Assembly (NCBI GenBank): GCA_034231615.1
Contig: CM067318.1
Span: 39,187,269 to 39,251,268, forward strand
Length of the DNA: 64,000 bases
Reading direction: 5' to 3'
From: Meghimatium bilineatum
Taxonomy: Eukaryota > Mollusca > Gastropoda > Stylommatophora > Philomycidae
The notes beneath the pieces are model-generated. The model did no database searches, was not told the DNA's origin, and saw nothing but the letters and a program-made list of their open reading frames with translations. This document shows positions 54,300 to 63,789 of the stretch, piece by piece. The position numbers and the translations under genes were made by a program. Within the stretch, counting starts at the first letter, position 1, and every line of letters starts with the position of its first letter.

Positions 54300-54440
54300 T
54301 ATTAGGTAATAGTGTTGCCAAAATAAAACATAAAACAATCTAGCAACGAGATACAGGACAGACGGCGTTTCGACTAAAAAGCCTTCATCAGGACAAAATA
54401 AACGACCACAATAAAACAAATCTTACATGGAGACAAATAG
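54300..54440 (-). mobile_element. Penelope-like repeat with the best hammerhead-like core
   Basis: The minus strand carries CTGATGA (rc of 54,385-54,391), A plus GGCT-TTTT-AGTC as a 4-bp helix II with loop, GAAAC (rc of 54,367-54,371), a 3-nt loop GCC, then GTC (rc of 54,361-54,363). Helix III would be two pairs, as in the minimal hammerheads reported from Penelope-like elements. I cannot find a convincing helix I. The rest of the repeat matches 15.65-15.83 kb. Confidence 0.55.
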
Positions 54441-54609
54441 GCTTATAATAAGGGTTATAATTATAGGAGGACAATAGCAGTTAGATAATGGAGGAAGCAA
54501 AGATGGAGCAGCATGACAGGAGAGAAGAAGGTATGGGGAGAAGATAGTGGCGAAGAGAGGAAAGTGGACAGAAGAAAGTGAGAAGTGTAAAAATAAAAGA
54601 TTATTCACG

Positions 54610-54690
54610 TCCGCGTCCAGTTATGTGACGTTGAGGCACAGAGCACGCCTGTTACGGCCAAGATACCGGGTTCAATTGAAGTATTCTCAG
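54610..54690 (+). other. tRNA-like relic
   Basis: GTTGAGGCACAGAGCACGCC, TGTTACGGCCAAG and CCGGGTTCAATTG recall the A box, anticodon arm and B box of a tRNA-derived sequence. Pairing is imperfect, so it is a pseudogene or SINE head. Confidence 0.35.
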
Positions 54691-54814
54691 TAGCAAAAAA
54701 CATATAACATATAGACAGTACAATTTTTCTTTAAATAACTGCTTATGCAAAAATGTATTTATGTTTAGAAGAAGACATTATTAGCCCTTGGCCCTGAGAA
54801 CAAACTCTTATTGG

Positions 54815-54940
54815 CCAGCAGCAAGAGCGTACAACATGAAAAATTGAAGCAGCAAGATGCAGAGGACGACCAAGAAGAAAGTGGATTGGACCCAAGATGC
54901 CAAGCACACCAGAGTGCTAGGGACCAGCGACACATAGATA
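54815..54940 (+). mobile_element. LINE tail fragment
   Basis: KIEAARCRGRPRRKWIGPKM, a short GRPRRKW block of a LINE C-terminus. Confidence 0.5.
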
Positions 54941-55084
54941 GTAACTGCGCATCAGGGTCAGCGAACCAAAGCTGACCAAGACCCTAGAACACTTCCACGC
55001 AGTGGGAAACAGAAGTACAGTAATGTATTCTGGCCAAGTTCTAGGGATCGAATAGGGAAGGACAACTCATCCACAAAAATAACC

Positions 55085-55195
55085 GTTCAGAAGTCGGATA
55101 TGTCGATCGGAAGGTTCAGTATTGCAACAAATCTGTAAACAGACATAACGCCACAAACGGCCTTTTCAGAATGAACGACGAAAAAGAAAAAAGTA
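55085..55195 (+). mobile_element. SINE1-type fragment
   Basis: AGAAGTCGGATATGTCGATC, GCAACAAATCTGTAAACAG and CAGAATGAACGACGAAAAAG in SINE order. An internal part is deleted. Confidence 0.6.
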
Positions 55196-55249
55196 GATTG
55201 ATGTACAAACTTTCTGAGATTCCAAAATATTAATAGATATGAAACGATC

Positions 55250-55345
55250 AAACATGCCATAGCCTGAAAACCAACCTTCATTCAACCTGCGACGACATAT
55301 GCCATAGCCTGAAAACCAACCTTCATTCAACCTGCGACGACATAC
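55250..55345. repeat. 45-bp duplication, 2 copies
   Basis: ATGCCATAGCCTGAAAACCA and ATTCAACCTGCGACGACAT occur twice with no differences. Confidence 0.92.
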
Positions 55346-55379
55346 GGAAAGCAAGAGAAAAGATAATATATGAATAGAT

Positions 55380-55875
55380 TAATTACAACGAGCATATAAA
55401 CATCAGAAGTAATTACAACGTATAATAAACATCAGAAGTAATTATAAGGTATATATAAACATCAGAAGTAATTATAAGGTATATATAAATATCAGAGGTA
55501 ATTATAATGTATATATAAACATCATAAGTGATTATAACGCATATATAAACATCAGAAGTAATTACAACGTATATATATACATATTAGAAATAATTATAAC
55601 GCATATATAAACATCAGAAGTAATTACAACGTATATATATAAATATTAGAAGTAATTACAACGTATATATATAAATATTAGAAGTAATTATAACGTATAT
55701 ATAAACATCAGAAGTAATTATAACGTATAGATATATAAATATTAGAAGTAATTGCAACGTATATATATAAATATTAGAAGTAATTATAACGTATATATAT
55801 AAATATTAGAAGTAATTACAACGTATATATATAAATATTAGAAGTAATTACAACGTATATATAAACATTAAAAGA
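55380..55875. repeat. 32-bp AT-rich minisatellite, about 16 copies
   Basis: GAAGTAATTACAACGTATAT plus ATATAAATATTA. Left copies have ATAAACATCA. Length varies in the TA run. Confidence 0.94.
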
Positions 55876-56052
55876 ACAGAGTGACAGCCTGACTCTACAT
55901 GGGCGTCTCTGCAAAAGAAATTATGAGGAACTCATAACGACCTCAAGCAAACAATTCTCAACATGACTAATATTATATGTGACTCATAGTCATTAATAGC
56001 ATAGGAAGAAGAAGAAATACAATTTAGAGACAGTGTTAAGATAAACTATACA

Positions 56053-56155
56053 CCAGGGGTTCTCAACTTCGGCCAATGTCCCCCACTCTCCGGGAGCAAC
56101 AAGACGTGCAGCAATGTTGCGAGAGAAAAATGAAACTGAAGGGGAGAGGGATACA
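56053..56155 (+). mobile_element. hAT-type transposon end
   Basis: CAGGGGTTCTCAACTTCGGC at 56,053 is the familiar CAGNGGTTCTCAA terminus of many hAT elements. About 100 bp follow before the 35-bp array. No opposite end was found. Confidence 0.5.
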
Positions 56156-56157
56156 GA

Positions 56158-56725
56158 CCTGTCCAGGGATATTGTACCCTACAGGTAGGTAACCACTTGA
56201 CGGAGACGGTATCGTACAGGTAAGGTAACCACTTGACGGAGACGGTATCGTACAGGTAAGGTAACCACTTGGCGGAGACGGTATCGTACAGGTAGGTAAC
56301 CACTTGACGGAGACGGTATCGTACAGGTAAGGTAACCACTTGACGGAGACGGTATCGTACAGGTAGGTAACCACTTGACGGAGACGGTATCGTATAGGTA
56401 GGTAACCACTTGACGGAGACTGTACCCTACAGGTAGGTAACCACTTGACGGAGACTGTACCCTACAGGTAGGTAACCACTTGACGGAGACTGTACCCTAC
56501 AGGTAGGTAACGACTTGACGGAGACTGTACCCTACAGGTAGGTAACCACTTGACGGAGACTGTACCCTACAGGTAGGTAACCACTTGACGGAGACTGTAC
56601 CCTACAGGTAGGTAACGACTTGACGGAGACTGTACCCTACAGGTAGGTAACCACTTGACGGAGACTGTACCCTACAGGTAGGTAACTACTTGACGGAGAC
56701 TGTAACGTACAGGTAGTTTACTAGT
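56158..56725. repeat. 35-bp minisatellite, about 16 copies
   Basis: AGGTAGGTAACCACTTGACG plus GAGACTGTACCCTAC. The left third carries GGTATCGTAC instead of TGTACCCTAC and sometimes an extra base (AGGTAAGG). Leftmost and rightmost units are thus distinct subfamilies. Confidence 0.96.
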
Positions 56726-57025
56726 TGAATGATAAAAACAAGAATTGCAGACATGAAGCAACCTAGAAAAGTGCATGCATTAGAAAATCAACCCCCCCCC
56801 CACACCTCAAGAAATAAAAATATGACAATAACTGGAAATATGTCAAATTCGAGTAAATCCCCCCCCCCCCCCCCGGCCATCACAATTACTAGTTTTTCCA
56901 CGAAAACACCAAATATTTTAGAAAATGAAGTTATTATCCCACGAAGAGGAGAGAAAATGCAACCCTCCTCCATGAGTGGGGTGTATCTACGGCCATGAAA
57001 GCAATACAGCGTAACAAATTTGGTG
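56726..57025. other. Poly-C-containing unassigned sequence
   Basis: C runs at 56,791-56,800 and 56,858-56,874. An 89-codon frame (56,729-56,998) crosses them and is unlikely to be coding. Confidence 0.35.
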
Positions 57026-57029
57026 ATAA

Positions 57030-57150
57030 GTACGTCAAAAACCACCGAAGACGGATATCTCACGGCAATTGGCGAAAATCAAACGGCGGCCCAGCGCATT
57101 TCCATTCTCTGTATTACATATTTCTGGAAATCTCGGACTATTGCCCTGCT

Positions 57151-57188
<38 letters not shown>

Positions 57189-57225
57189 CAATTGGAGTTT
57201 GAGAATGAATGAGGAAGAAGAAGTA
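57030..57225 (+). mobile_element. SINE2 copy with a (GA)n module variant
   Basis: GAAGACGGATATCTCACGGC, GGCCCAGCGCATTTCCATTC, TGCCCTGCTACAAGAGAGAG. The AGAGAG of the module has expanded to about 28 bp of GA repeats (57,157-57,186). GAGTTTGAGAATGAATG follows. Confidence 0.85.
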
Positions 57226-57394
57226 ATCAGTGACATTTTATTAAGGCACAGGGGGAGGGGGAAGAGGAGTATATGAAAGAAAATTTGTCCCAGAAAGGAG
57301 GGTAGGGGAGGGGCTGGATGCTAAAAGCATGGGTAAGGATTTTCCAAGTACAGACACCTGAATAACTTACCAAAGATAGAAAATATATACAAGG

Positions 57395-57640
57395 CGTTTC
57401 TTCGTTCGTTCGCTCTCGAGCTCCAGCGTATCACCAGGGTGTTACCCACATATCGGAATGCGTTGTGTCATGGCTGACTGCGATATCTGCAACTTTCAGC
57501 ATAACACATCCGACTTCAGCATGGGTTCGGGTTTGCTTTGACCCTACATGTGATGAGACGGTGAAGTGCAACACAGAACTGTCTATGAAGTTAACAGTGG
57601 TGATGTTATTTGCTCCCGTTTCCGGCCCGCCCAATACATG
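57395..57640 (-). mobile_element. SINE1 copy
   Basis: TTCGTTCGCTCTCGAGCTCC, GGAATGCGTTGTGTCATGG, ACACATCCGACTTCAGCATG and TTTGCTCCCGTTTCCGGCCC. The central part is shortened. Confidence 0.78.
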
Positions 57641-57989
57641 ACCGATAAGAAGTTTGATGAAGATCTCTGCTCCTCAGGGAGTTCAACAGCAAGGAGGAAG
57701 ATGTTTTACCTTCTGGTTAGGACAGTTGAGGCGTTACCACCTTTCTCTCTTACACTTGCTTAGGGTCAGTGGGTTGCAGAGGCCCGAAATATTATTAAAG
57801 AATATTATTACTGCTACCAACCATGCATGTAGATATATATGACTAAGGAAGGTTAGGAGTGTAATATGTGTCATGTAAAAGACCAAATTGAACTAAGCAT
57901 CATGTGCTAAGGTGTGTGTTGTTGTGTGATTAAAGCTGCTGCTATCTCATTCACACTAATAACTATAATGGCATAACTCACTGAGTTAA
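57641..57989. other. Unassigned sequence
   Basis: About 350 bp. CATGCATGTAGATATATATG and GACTAAGGAAGGTTAGG (about 57,823-57,857) may be a SINE1 scrap. Confidence 0.4.
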
Positions 57990-58275
57990 CCCGCCCGTGT
58001 GGTGCCAGGAGCGCAGAAATAGGAGCAAAGAATAGGACACTGTTACCTGCCATGCACTTCGTAATAGAAGAGTAAGGAGTTTTGGGGTTGGAGCAGATTG
58101 TCCCATCCCACAGAGGGTGAAAGTGATCCAAAAGTTATTCTAAATTAGGATGTGTACAGCTGTAAGACGCAGATATCGCAGCAATGCTGTAAACTGTGAC
58201 AAACCGGGAATTTCGCTCGTGGACTACATCCTGTCAGTCTGTAGGAGTTTGAGAACCAACGCAGACGTGAATAAG
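57990..58275 (+). mobile_element. SINE1 copy
   Basis: CCCGCCCGTGTGGTGCCAGG, GAGCAAAGAATAGGACACTG, AAGGAGTTTTGGGGTTGGAG, GACGCAGATATCGCAGCAAT and AGGAGTTTGAGAACCAACGC in order. Confidence 0.82.
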
Positions 58276-59585
58276 GACTGCGCTATCCAAATGATATCCT
58301 GGTCACTTAAGGAATACGAGAACGAACGAGAAGATTATCCTGGTCGCGAGTCCATCTTTGTTGCATATGGGCGTATAGTCATTACAATATGTCGGTTGCC
58401 AGAGTCAATGCTATATATTTATGTATATACTCGTGTTTGTGCATTGTTAGGAAGACATCTTTGTATTAATACGCATATGACGAGTGTACTACTTTCACAC
58501 ACTACATGTGAATGCGCGATGACAAACTAGAGACAATGTTAAGAAAGTCATATTGAAGTGTAGTAGAGGTTTGCAACTGACGGCTTTGTAAGGATGGGTG
58601 ATCAGAGGCGGTTCCCAGGACTGAGTGCCGGGAGATTTGGGAAAGGAGGGACAGTTGACGATTTTATTGGAATAGGGGGCCGCATCTGGGCACCAGGATC
58701 TAGAATTATGTGAGGTTGAGACAAAGAAATTTGAAGCGAGGGTTCCAGATTTTTTATTGACAGCTTCTTAAAGTTTGTGGGGTCGGTTGGAGACGTCAGT
58801 TGTACGGTAACGGACAATTGAGGAAGGGGAATAGAAAGGTTTTATGAGAACTTGCATGGACTCTGGTCGGGACTGGTGCTAAAGGGACCAATTTCGATTA
58901 CGGTCAATTCTTTATGCAGTTTTAGTGGTTGAAACTAAGAAATCGAAGACTGGGAGAGGAAGGGGGGTGCCATTTTTTAAAATTATTTCTGAAATGTATT
59001 TTTAGGGGTGCAGTTAAGATTGTCAGTGAAGTATTGCGTGAGGCTGTACTCAAGTCCATGCGTTTCTTTTTATTTTTTCTTTCTATTATTTGTAACGAAG
59101 GGGTGGGTTACCCTAGAGAATTAAATGTTAAGACTTAAGATTATGTCTCCTGGATGACTAAACGGAGGAAGTGAAGAGGCTGAAAGAGAAAGGAGGTGGG
59201 GGAGAGAGGTTTCGATGGTAATAAATTTGGATTCTGATGAGTATTTGGTTGCCATGAAAATGTGAAATTGGAAATAAGAATAAAGAGAGAAGATAAAGCG
59301 TTAGGGTGAGCGTGATGTGGTATTGTTGGAGCGAGTATACACCGGGATGAGCACGTGTGACAGTCAGCGTGTTGAGTGTGCTAATGTCAACATATTGAAA
59401 ACTGTTGGACAACGATCAGGAAAATTGTAAGGGTGTTAAATGTGTAGGGTGACTATAATGTTCACTTTCATTGAATTTGTGACGTCATATACATATGACG
59501 TCATTGAAAGATGTGTATTTTCATGGTCTTATGTACAGCGTAATTTCAGATCTGTTAGCTCTAGAGTTTGTCTTAAGTCTGTTGT
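58276..59585. other. Unassigned 1.3-kb stretch
   Basis: Non-repetitive. 58,590-58,850 is purine-rich. Frames are short (up to 84 codons, 59,158-59,412 minus) and unrecognised. TGACGTCATATACATATGAC (about 59,480) is a near-palindrome with two TGACGTCA-type sites. Confidence 0.4.
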
Positions 59586-59589
59586 CTAT

Positions 59590-59860
59590 TGTATTTCCCC
59601 AGGTGGTTTGTTATCCTCTCTTATCGTTAAGCATAGAGGTGATTGGAGCCCGAGCTTGCGTTCTAAAGCTGTGCTATGACCGAGTCTGTTCAGGATATCC
59701 CTGACGTTTTCTATCCATCTTTTTCGTGGTCTTCCTCTGGTTTTGTACCTTGATCTCATTTGGTTAAATGCGTGTGCCGGCAACTTTTCGTTATGCATTT
59801 TCATAATGTGGCCAAACCACTTGATCTGTTTATCTTTAGTCACTGACCAGGAAATAGCTC
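59590..59860 (-). mobile_element. LINE-G ORF2 tail
   Basis: In frame 59,586-59,957 minus: VTKDKQIKWFGHIMKMHNEK, LPAHAFNQMRSRYKTRGRPR, KRWIENVRDILNRLG. Better preserved than the copy at 54 kb. RTE/CR1-like by tail wording. Confidence 0.85.
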
Positions 59861-59984
59861 TGTTGTAATACGAGCAACTTTGCACATTATACAATTGACA
59901 TGAGCAATAGTGTTGTTGTTGTTTTTCTCTCACATTCCATAGCTTCGATGGCGTCACATAAATCTACAATACATACCCACAATT

Positions 59985-60420
59985 CATCCTAAATAGTGTC
60001 ACTAGCAATATAAATGTACAGCGACTTCATAGACATCGTGTATATAGACATCGTGTAAATAGACATCGTGTAAAAATCGTATATATAAACATTGTGTAAA
60101 TAGACATCGTGTATATAAACATCGTATATATAGACATCGTGTAAATAGACATCGTGTATGTAAACATCGTTTAACGTGTCATCGTGTATATAGACCTCGT
60201 GCATATAAACATCGTGTAAATAGACATCTTGTATATAGACATCGTGTATATAAACAACTTGCATATAAATATCGTGTATATAAACTTCGTATATATAAAC
60301 ATCGTGTATATAGTCATTGTGTATATAAACCTCATGTAAACAGACATCGTTTATATAGACGTCGTGTATATAAACATTGTGTAAATTGATATCGTGTATA
60401 TAGACAGATTTCATGACACT
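59985..60420. repeat. 15-bp minisatellite, about 28 copies
   Basis: TATATAAACATCGTG units with TAGAC and GTAAA variants. The minus frame (59,989-60,414) reads VYIHD repeats because 15 is a multiple of three. Confidence 0.94.
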
Positions 60421-60479
60421 TATGAAAAAATGTTTATATAGACCGATTTCAGGACACTTATGAAATAATTTTTATGACG

Positions 60480-60830
60480 CGATTAACGGCGTCTAAAGAG
60501 ATCTCTATGACAGTCATAGGACACATTGTAGCACATTCAAGAGCAAGTGTTAGGACAATTATGGGACAAATCTAAGGACAATTATAGGACATGTCTAAAC
60601 ACAAATATGTGATGAGTCTATGGAAAATTATAGGACACGTCTCAGGACAATTATATGATAAATGTACGGACAACTGTAGGTCAAGTTTGAATACAGTTGC
60701 GAAACAAGTCTAAAGACATTTATAAGACAGGTAAAAGGACAATTATACATCAAATCTAAGAACATTTATAGGACAATTATAGCTCAAATCTAAGAACATT
60801 TATAGGACAATTATACGAGTTCGTTTTCTG
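60480..60830. repeat. Degenerate AGGACAATTATAGG-type repeat
   Basis: Loose 14-45-bp periodicity of GGACAATTATAGGAC. Only the right end (60,745-60,825) has clear copies, of about 45 bp. Confidence 0.6.
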
Positions 60831-61250
60831 TTCTCAGCTATTCGTTTAAGAGTTGAGAATCTTTATCCTGTCCAGTCTTTCTTTTGTTCTTTTCCTTTCC
60901 TTCTACCCTAAACTGTTCACCGTAGGATCGTTTTGAAAAGAGAACTGTGTCTCATCACTTGGTCAAAAAACACAAGTTTGCGACGTTTCTCCACTGCCAT
61001 GATATGTTCTTGTTGTTTCTCCACTGCCATGAGATGTTCTTGTTGTTTCTCCACTGCCATGAGATGTTCTCGTTGTTTCTCCACTGCCATGACATGTTCT
61101 TGTTGTTTCTCCACTGCCATGAGATGTTCTTGTTGTTCTCCAAGAGTATTTATTTTATTTCTCACGTATATGTTGGCTGTATATTCTGTATAATGGATGT
61201 GCAATAGTCGTATGTAATATTTGTTAACACATTTCTCCACTATGAAACAT
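60831..61250 (-). mobile_element. LINE ORF2 C-terminal fragment with an in-frame internal array
   Basis: Open frame 60,917-61,240: IRLLHIHYTEYTANIYVRNK, INTLGEQQEHLMAVEKQ repeated, then RRKLVFFDQVMRHSSLFKTI. The family normally has one 'INTL..QEHLMATVKRRKL..GHV.RHDSL.KTIL' run. Here a 30-bp segment is repeated about five times (60,985-61,140), adding ten residues each time without breaking the frame. Confidence 0.8.
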
Positions 61251-61570
61251 TAAATCTTTAGTCATCCAGGTTAAAAACCTAACCATATTAAGATAATACG
61301 TCACGGATTGACGAAGGGGGGGGGGGTGGTTCTCAGTGCTTTGTGCGCAGATTGATGCATCAGACTGTAAAAATGGGTCTTTATCGATATTTCTTTTCGT
61401 TAAAAAATGTAGAAATTTGTTTCGTTAAAATTGTAAACACTTCTTCTTGTAATGTACCTTTTTTTAAATCAGTTTTTTTTCGGGCCCTAAACTATATGGG
61501 ATTTCACATATTTGATTTCAATTTTATGCAGTGAGTACATATTTTCGATTTTAAGCAATATGGGACAAAT
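61251..61570. other. Unassigned sequence with a poly-G run
   Basis: A run of about ten G at 61,316-61,326, then T-rich sequence with a 63-codon frame. Nothing recognised. Confidence 0.4.
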
Positions 61571-61574
61571 TAAG

Positions 61575-61845
61575 AATTACTAAGAGAAATAAGGTTCAGG
61601 AAAATAAAATATTTTGGGCACATTAAAAGACATGACACCTTATTGAAGACCTTACTTGAGGGTAATGTCAAAGGGAAGCGAGCAAGAGGTAGTCAGAGAT
61701 ACAAGTGGGAGAGTAACATCACAAGATAGACAGGTTACAGTCTAGCAGAGTGCACCACCAAAACAAGAGACAGGGATGTTGGAGTTCTGTTGCAGCCAAG
61801 CTTCTTTCCGGAGATGGAACTTGATGATGATGATGATGATCAATA
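61575..61845 (+). mobile_element. LINE-B C-terminal fragment
   Basis: ATATTTTGGGCACATTAAAA (encodes ILGTLKD, with GHIKRHD in the next frame), GRVTSQDRQ, QSAPPKQETGMLEFC, then (GATGAT)n at 61,822-61,840 as 3' end. Several stops. Confidence 0.82.
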
Positions 61846-62644
61846 TGGAACCAGCTCAATCCGCTCTACGACCAAAAAAAATTTGGCCACCTCCAAGCAT
61901 TAGTCCAAATCGGTGAATCAGCAACATATATAAAAAGATTGGCCACCTCTAGAAATTAATCCTCAAGAATTAGCAACCAGACTTATACATTTCTTATAGT
62001 TACTTCTCATTTTCAGAAGATAAAAATGTGTTCAAACATGACCAAACATGGACAGACATCAAGACAGAAGCAAAAACTCTAAAAACAGATCCCTGCACGC
62101 GCAGATTAAAAATCAAATGAGCACTGGATCAGTCAACCCACATATCAGACCCGGCTTCTTGAGTCACACACAAAGACAATGCCTTATCACGGTCAGGGTC
62201 TGTCCCCCTCGCCTTCATTAAGCCTGACAGTTAGGTCCAACATGATGGACTCCATATTTTACGAAGTTATAGAACTTGTCTTGGGTGACGGAAACGAGGC
62301 TGGAATAATTACACGGAAGAAGGCAGGGGACATAAATAAATAACTATGTTAAGAGAATGTCGAAGGGAGATAACTCCCCCCATACTCAATCCACTAAATA
62401 TCTGCTACCACATCAACTTTAATCCGCTTAAAGAAAAAAAAATAACCATTAAATTTCGAGGCACTGAGGGAAAAGTATTATTTTAATTCTTTTAATGAGT
62501 TGCTTGCAACTCCCAGATAATGAGCATTTACACTTGTGTTGAATTGTAGGTCAGAAACGAGACCATTGAATAGTTTAGCCATATCGTTTTACCCATTATG
62601 TCAATATTCAAAACTGCTTATTTACGCGAAATCATTCAAATACT
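61846..62644. other. Non-repetitive sequence; candidate conserved region
   Basis: A short duplication (GGCCACCTC, 61,884 and 61,942), then 62,080-62,560 of complex sequence without frames or repeats. No homology known to me. Confidence 0.35.
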
Positions 62645-62945
62645 ACCGGAGGTCACGGTAGCTTCTATTCTTTGCTCCCGTTTTGGGTCCCGATAACACA
62701 AAGGCGGGACAGTCTTCTAATGTATAAATGACTTTGCTGTGACTTTCTGGCAATATGGAGGCAGATGCACGAGTTAATTTCTTCACAGTTATCATCTCAG
62801 GGATTTCAGTAACCGCGGGGTTTATAGGGTGTGATAGTCAGTCCACGACTAACCCTTCTTAGTCGCTTGCTGCTATATTCATGACATGCGGACAGTGCTA
62901 CGTGTTCGTGCTTCCATTTCGGAACCTGACAAATCACGAAATAGT
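62645..62945 (-). mobile_element. SINE1 5' fragment and a second worn SINE1
   Basis: 62,658-62,712 is a reverse SINE1 5' end (TTCTTTGCTCCCGTTTTGGG, AACACAAAGGCGGGA). 62,800-62,940 is a second worn centre and 5' part (CTAACCCTTCTTAGTCGC, GCTTCCATTTCGGAACCTG). Confidence 0.6.
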
Positions 62946-62949
62946 AAAT

Positions 62950-63210
62950 TCGATAATATTTGATGAACATAATATTTGATGTTTCATGAGCAGAATATTT
63001 GATGTTTCATGAACAGAATATTTGATATTTTATGAACATAATATTTTATGTTTCATGAACAGAATATTGGATGTTCAAGAACAGAATAATTGATGTTTCA
63101 TGAAGAGAATATGTAATGTTTCATTAACGGAATATTTGTGATTTCATGAGCAGAATATTTGATGTTTATGAACATAATATTTGATGTTCAAGAACATAAT
63201 ATATTGGTTA
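62950..63210. repeat. 25-bp repeat, about 10 copies
   Basis: GAATATTTGATGTTTCATGA plus ACAGA, with imperfect copies of 22-26 bp. Confidence 0.93.
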
Positions 63211-63427
63211 TTTATATATATAAATTACGACCACTTAAGCTTTTGTATTCTCTTTTCCGCTTCTGTGTTGGCGAAGTCGAAAGGAGTGAAAAGAATGGCA
63301 ATGATGAATTGCAGGTGGCAGAGTTGCTGACACCGATTCTATGTAAGTGTGCTTGTAAACGGCAGTCCCATTCTCAGTCGAAATATCGTTACTCTATATT
63401 TTCTGTTCGTTTTATTTTCTCTTGCTC

Positions 63428-63705
63428 AGTTCTTCTTCTTCTGCGTTCGTTCTCAAACTCCTACAGATTAACACAACGTAGGCCGGAGATTCCAGTGCGT
63501 TGTGTCATGGTTTACATTTTTTGCTGCGATATTTGCGCCCATCTGCATAACAAATCTGACTTCAGCATGACTTCTGTGTCACATTTACCGTTTATGAGAT
63601 GAGATAACCCATTCCAACCCATAACCTCCTTATACGCTTCTTACAACATACATGGAAGGTAAACATTGTTGTCATTATTTCAGGTTCCGGAAACACGCGG
63701 GGATT
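63428..63705 (-). mobile_element. SINE1 copy
   Basis: CTTCTTCTTCTGCGTTCGTT, CTCCTACAGATTAACACAAC, CAGTGCGTTGTGTCATGGTT, CATAACCTCCTTATACGC and AGGTTCCGGAAACACGCG in order. Confidence 0.88.
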
Positions 63706-63789
63706 GGTAGATATATTTATCAATATTTTCTATAAGATTAAAAGTGGGAATGTAAACTAATTGAACAAATACCCCCTCCCCTCCTACCT

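Noticed and set aside
56053-56155. Complete hAT transposon
   Set aside because: Only one end is recognisable; no opposite terminal repeat, target duplication or transposase is visible.
63159-63602. 147-codon frame near the right end
   Set aside because: Its second half is a reverse SINE1 and its first half crosses a 25-bp array edge; a chance frame.
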